From Bdellovibrionales bacterium (GTDB taxonomy: Bacteria > Bdellovibrionota > UBA1018), in contig JAGWZD010000097.1 in assembly GCA_018968995.1 (NCBI GenBank), positions 1 through 7,563 on the forward strand: a stretch of DNA of 7,563 nucleotides, in the 5' to 3' direction. The position numbers and the translations under genes are program-made. Below, one piece after another: positions 5,986 to 7,563 of the stretch. Position 1 is the first letter of the stretch. The number at the start of each line of letters is the position of its first letter. The notes under the pieces are model-generated. The model was not told where the DNA came from. It worked only from the letters and a program-made list of their open reading frames with translations, and made no database searches.

Positions 5986-6780
5986 ATGATGACCAGCTTA
6001 TGGCTTCTTGCCCTCACACTTGCCAGCTTTTTCATGCTCATGACTTGGCTTCTGAGCATCCGAATTCAAAATGCCGGAATCGTCGACATTGTCTGGTCCG
6101 CTGGCTTCACGCCGCTGGCTTGGCTTTATGTGTTCCTTGGCCATGGCTGGATGCCAAGAAAGCTTCTCATCGCAGGCATGGTCAGCTTTTGGAGCCTTCG
6201 CCTGGGCGGATACCTCTTAAAACGAATCGCCAGCCATCACCCCAAAGAAGATGCCCGCTACTCGGAATTCCGAGAAAAGTGGGGCAACCGTTTTAACCTG
6301 AATATGTTTGGTTTTTTTCAGATTCAGGCGGTTCTACTTTGGGTACTGACGCTTCCTTTCCTGCTTGCCTGCCTGAATCCTGAGCCAACATTTCAGATTT
6401 TGGAGTGTGTCGGACTGGCCCTCTGGACTTTGGGGCTTCTGGGGGAAAGCACTGCTGACCTTCAACTGTCTCGCTTTGTTGCTCGGCCTGAAAACCGCGG
6501 AAAAATCTGCCAAGAGGGGCTTTGGAGATTCTCGCGACACCCCAATTATTTTTTCGAATGGGTGATTTGGCTAGGCTACTTCGTCTTTGCTCTGGCACAA
6601 CCTCGCGGATGGACAACGATTTATTGCCCGCTGCTCATGCTTCATTTTCTCTATAATGTCACCGGAGTGAAGCTTAGCGAGAGAGGCTCAGTGGCACGCA
6701 AGGGTGAAGCCTATCGGCAGTATCAACGCACTACCAGCGCTTTTGTTCCTTGGTTTCCAAAAAAGGGTCCCTCAGCATGA
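5986..6780 (+). CDS. DUF1295 integral membrane protein (steroid 5-alpha-reductase-like fold)
   Basis: This 264-residue, strongly hydrophobic protein has about six or seven membrane helices and belongs to DUF1295. That family is related to the C-terminal part of steroid 5-alpha reductases and to isoprenylcysteine carboxyl methyltransferases. Family segments appear in order: GIVDIVWSAGF (31-41), SLRLGGYLLKRI (70-81), EDARYSEFREKWG (88-100), GESTADLQLSRF (153-164) and the cofactor-site-like GLWRFSRHPNYFFEWVIWLG (178-197). YRQYQRTTSAFVPWFPK closes the protein. Relatives reduce double bonds or methylate lipid-like substrates in the membrane, but no specific reaction is assured for DUF1295. Translation could start at either of two adjacent ATGs (5986 or 5989). 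The stop codon overlaps the start of the next gene as ATGA, so the two are translationally coupled. It diverges from def. Confidence 0.88.
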   Translation: MMTSLWLLALTLASFFMLMTWLLSIRIQNAGIVDIVWSAGFTPLAWLYVFLGHGWMPRKLLIAGMVSFWSLRLGGYLLKRIASHHPKEDARYSEFREKWGNRFNLNMFGFFQIQAVLLWVLTLPFLLACLNPEPTFQILECVGLALWTLGLLGESTADLQLSRFVARPENRGKICQEGLWRFSRHPNYFFEWVIWLGYFVFALAQPRGWTTIYCPLLMLHFLYNVTGVKLSERGSVARKGEAYRQYQRTTSAFVPWFPKKGPSA

Positions 6781-7397
6781 GCATCCAGAAATTTTTTCCC
6801 ACCCAACTTTGGATCAGCCAAGCTCCCGCTCGCGTCTCGAGCCAGCTCAACCGAAAGCTCGCACGTGAAGCTCGAATGTTAGAACAAATCGACTCTCAGG
6901 GCGTGAAGTGGTGCCGCAAGAACTACAAAGGGGGCTATACCTCGTACGCGTCGATCACCGATATGCCTTACCGCTCTTCCAATTTCGCAGAGCTCAAGCG
7001 CTGGATCGACGGCGAAGCTAAAAAGTTTGCCCAAGCACTCGACATGGATCTCATGGAGGGACGTCTGGAGATGACTACCTGTTGGGTGAATGTCATGAGG
7101 CAGCACTGCATGCACTCGTATCACTTGCATCCCCTATCTGCGATCAGTGGCACCTACTACGTGGAAATTCCGAAAGATTCGGGTGCTTTTAAAATCGAGG
7201 ACCCCAGGCTCCCCGCTTTTATGGGCTCCCCTCCCCGCACCGCGAAGGCCAAAATTGAAAATAAGCGCTTCCAGGAGTTTCAACCGCAGGCCGGACAACT
7301 CATTTTATTTGAGAGCTGGCTGAAACACGAGGTGCCTCAGAATCATTCCTCAAAAGAGAGAATCAGCGTTTCTTTTAATTATGATTGGATTCGGTAA
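6777..7397 (+). CDS. Putative 2-oxoglutarate/Fe(II)-dependent oxygenase, TIGR02466 type
   Basis: The 206-residue soluble protein resembles the TIGR02466 group of putative 2OG-Fe(II) oxygenases. These have a double-stranded beta-helix and oxidise small molecules or proteins. WVNVMRQ (103-109) leads to the candidate proximal metal region with His116 and His118 in YHLHP. ISGTYYVEIPKDSGAFKIEDPR (123-144) is the family core strand pair. The distal His184 lies in SWLKHEVPQN, and Arg195 in ERISVSFNYDW is the expected 2-oxoglutarate-binding residue. The classical HxD motif is not obvious: the proximal segment reads HLHP, so the metal ligands need a structural check. I chose ATG 6777 because it overlaps the DUF1295 stop as ATGA; an in-frame ATG at 6750 would overlap that gene by more and add nine residues. 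The gene is downstream partner to DUF1295 and is followed after nine bases by another reading frame. The substrate is unknown. Confidence 0.82.
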   Translation: MSIQKFFPTQLWISQAPARVSSQLNRKLAREARMLEQIDSQGVKWCRKNYKGGYTSYASITDMPYRSSNFAELKRWIDGEAKKFAQALDMDLMEGRLEMTTCWVNVMRQHCMHSYHLHPLSAISGTYYVEIPKDSGAFKIEDPRLPAFMGSPPRTAKAKIENKRFQEFQPQAGQLILFESWLKHEVPQNHSSKERISVSFNYDWIR

Positions 7398-7406
7398 ACT
7401 CTCTCT

Positions 7407-7563
7407 ATGACCTCCTGGACCCTGCTGCTTGAGGCGATGCACTCGGCCTTTGTATCAGCCCTGAAAGAACAAGGCTCCAATCCTCTTTTGGAACTCGGGA
7501 TGCCCCAACGCCTTCCTGGATTTAAATTTCCTGAGCCGATCACGCTTCCCGCTCAATTCCTGA
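7407..7563 (+). CDS. Unrecognised protein, N-terminal 52 codons (truncated by window edge)
   Basis: An open frame starts at ATG 7407, nine bases after the oxygenase stop, and runs uninterrupted to the last base. It begins MTSWTLLLEAMHSAFVSALK, which is compatible with an amphipathic helix, followed by a proline-rich stretch (PLLELGMPQRLPGFKFPEP, residues 26-44). I recognise no domain. Codon use resembles the neighbours, and the tight spacing suggests it is the third gene of the DUF1295 operon. There is no clear ribosome-binding site, so the start is tentative. Confidence 0.5.
   Translation, partial: MTSWTLLLEAMHSAFVSALKEQGSNPLLELGMPQRLPGFKFPEPITLPAQFL

Noticed and set aside
5979..6296. A 105-codon plus-strand frame overlapping the start of the DUF1295 gene
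   Set aside because: Its translation is rich in His, Pro and Arg without domain features, whereas the DUF1295 frame gives membrane helices and family motifs.
1..7563. Search for mobile elements, CRISPR arrays, tRNA/rRNA genes or a defence cluster
   Set aside because: No transposase or integrase motifs, regularly spaced repeats or RNA gene signatures were seen. The Xre gene alone is not enough to call a prophage or a restriction-modification locus.

Overview
The window looks like a compact stretch of chromosome from a Gram-negative bacterium. Base composition is roughly balanced and coding density is high. A lipid A-exporter-like ABC protein and a heptose/histidinol phosphate phosphatase domain point to a lipopolysaccharide-bearing outer membrane. 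I cannot name the lineage; a proteobacterium in the broad sense, possibly a Bdellovibrio-like or delta-type group, is a weak guess. There are no RNA genes, insertion sequences, integrase genes or CRISPR repeats.

Left part (1-2828): a truncated MsbA-like ABC exporter on the minus strand faces, almost start codon to start codon, a plus-strand gene encoding an unusual two-domain protein. That protein is a complete UDP-glucose 4-epimerase (GalE) joined by a very short linker to a HAD-family GmhB/HisB-N phosphatase. Both fit envelope polysaccharide or LPS synthesis and export. The fusion gene converges on, and overlaps by 56 bp, recO (recombinational repair).

Middle (2829-5378): a small Xre-type regulator is read away from recO, with two abutting palindromes directly before its start. 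It converges on a two-gene minus-strand operon: an MFS transporter of the metabolite:H+ symporter type followed by apaG, whose ribosome-binding site overlaps the transporter stop codon. Divergent from the transporter is a YchJ-family protein with a SEC-C zinc motif at each end.

Right part (5375-7563): def (peptide deformylase) converges on the ychJ-type gene with overlapping stop codons. Divergent from def is a plus-strand operon: a DUF1295 membrane protein, a translationally coupled 2OG-Fe(II)-oxygenase-like protein (TIGR02466 type), and the first 52 codons of an unrecognised gene cut by the window edge.

Most genes are housekeeping. The points of real interest are the GalE-phosphatase fusion, the double palindrome before the regulator, the DUF1295/oxygenase pair, the 9-bp stem whose loop holds the recO stop codon, and a possible tendency of first genes to be leaderless. 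I do not see a convincing new defence system or mobile system here.
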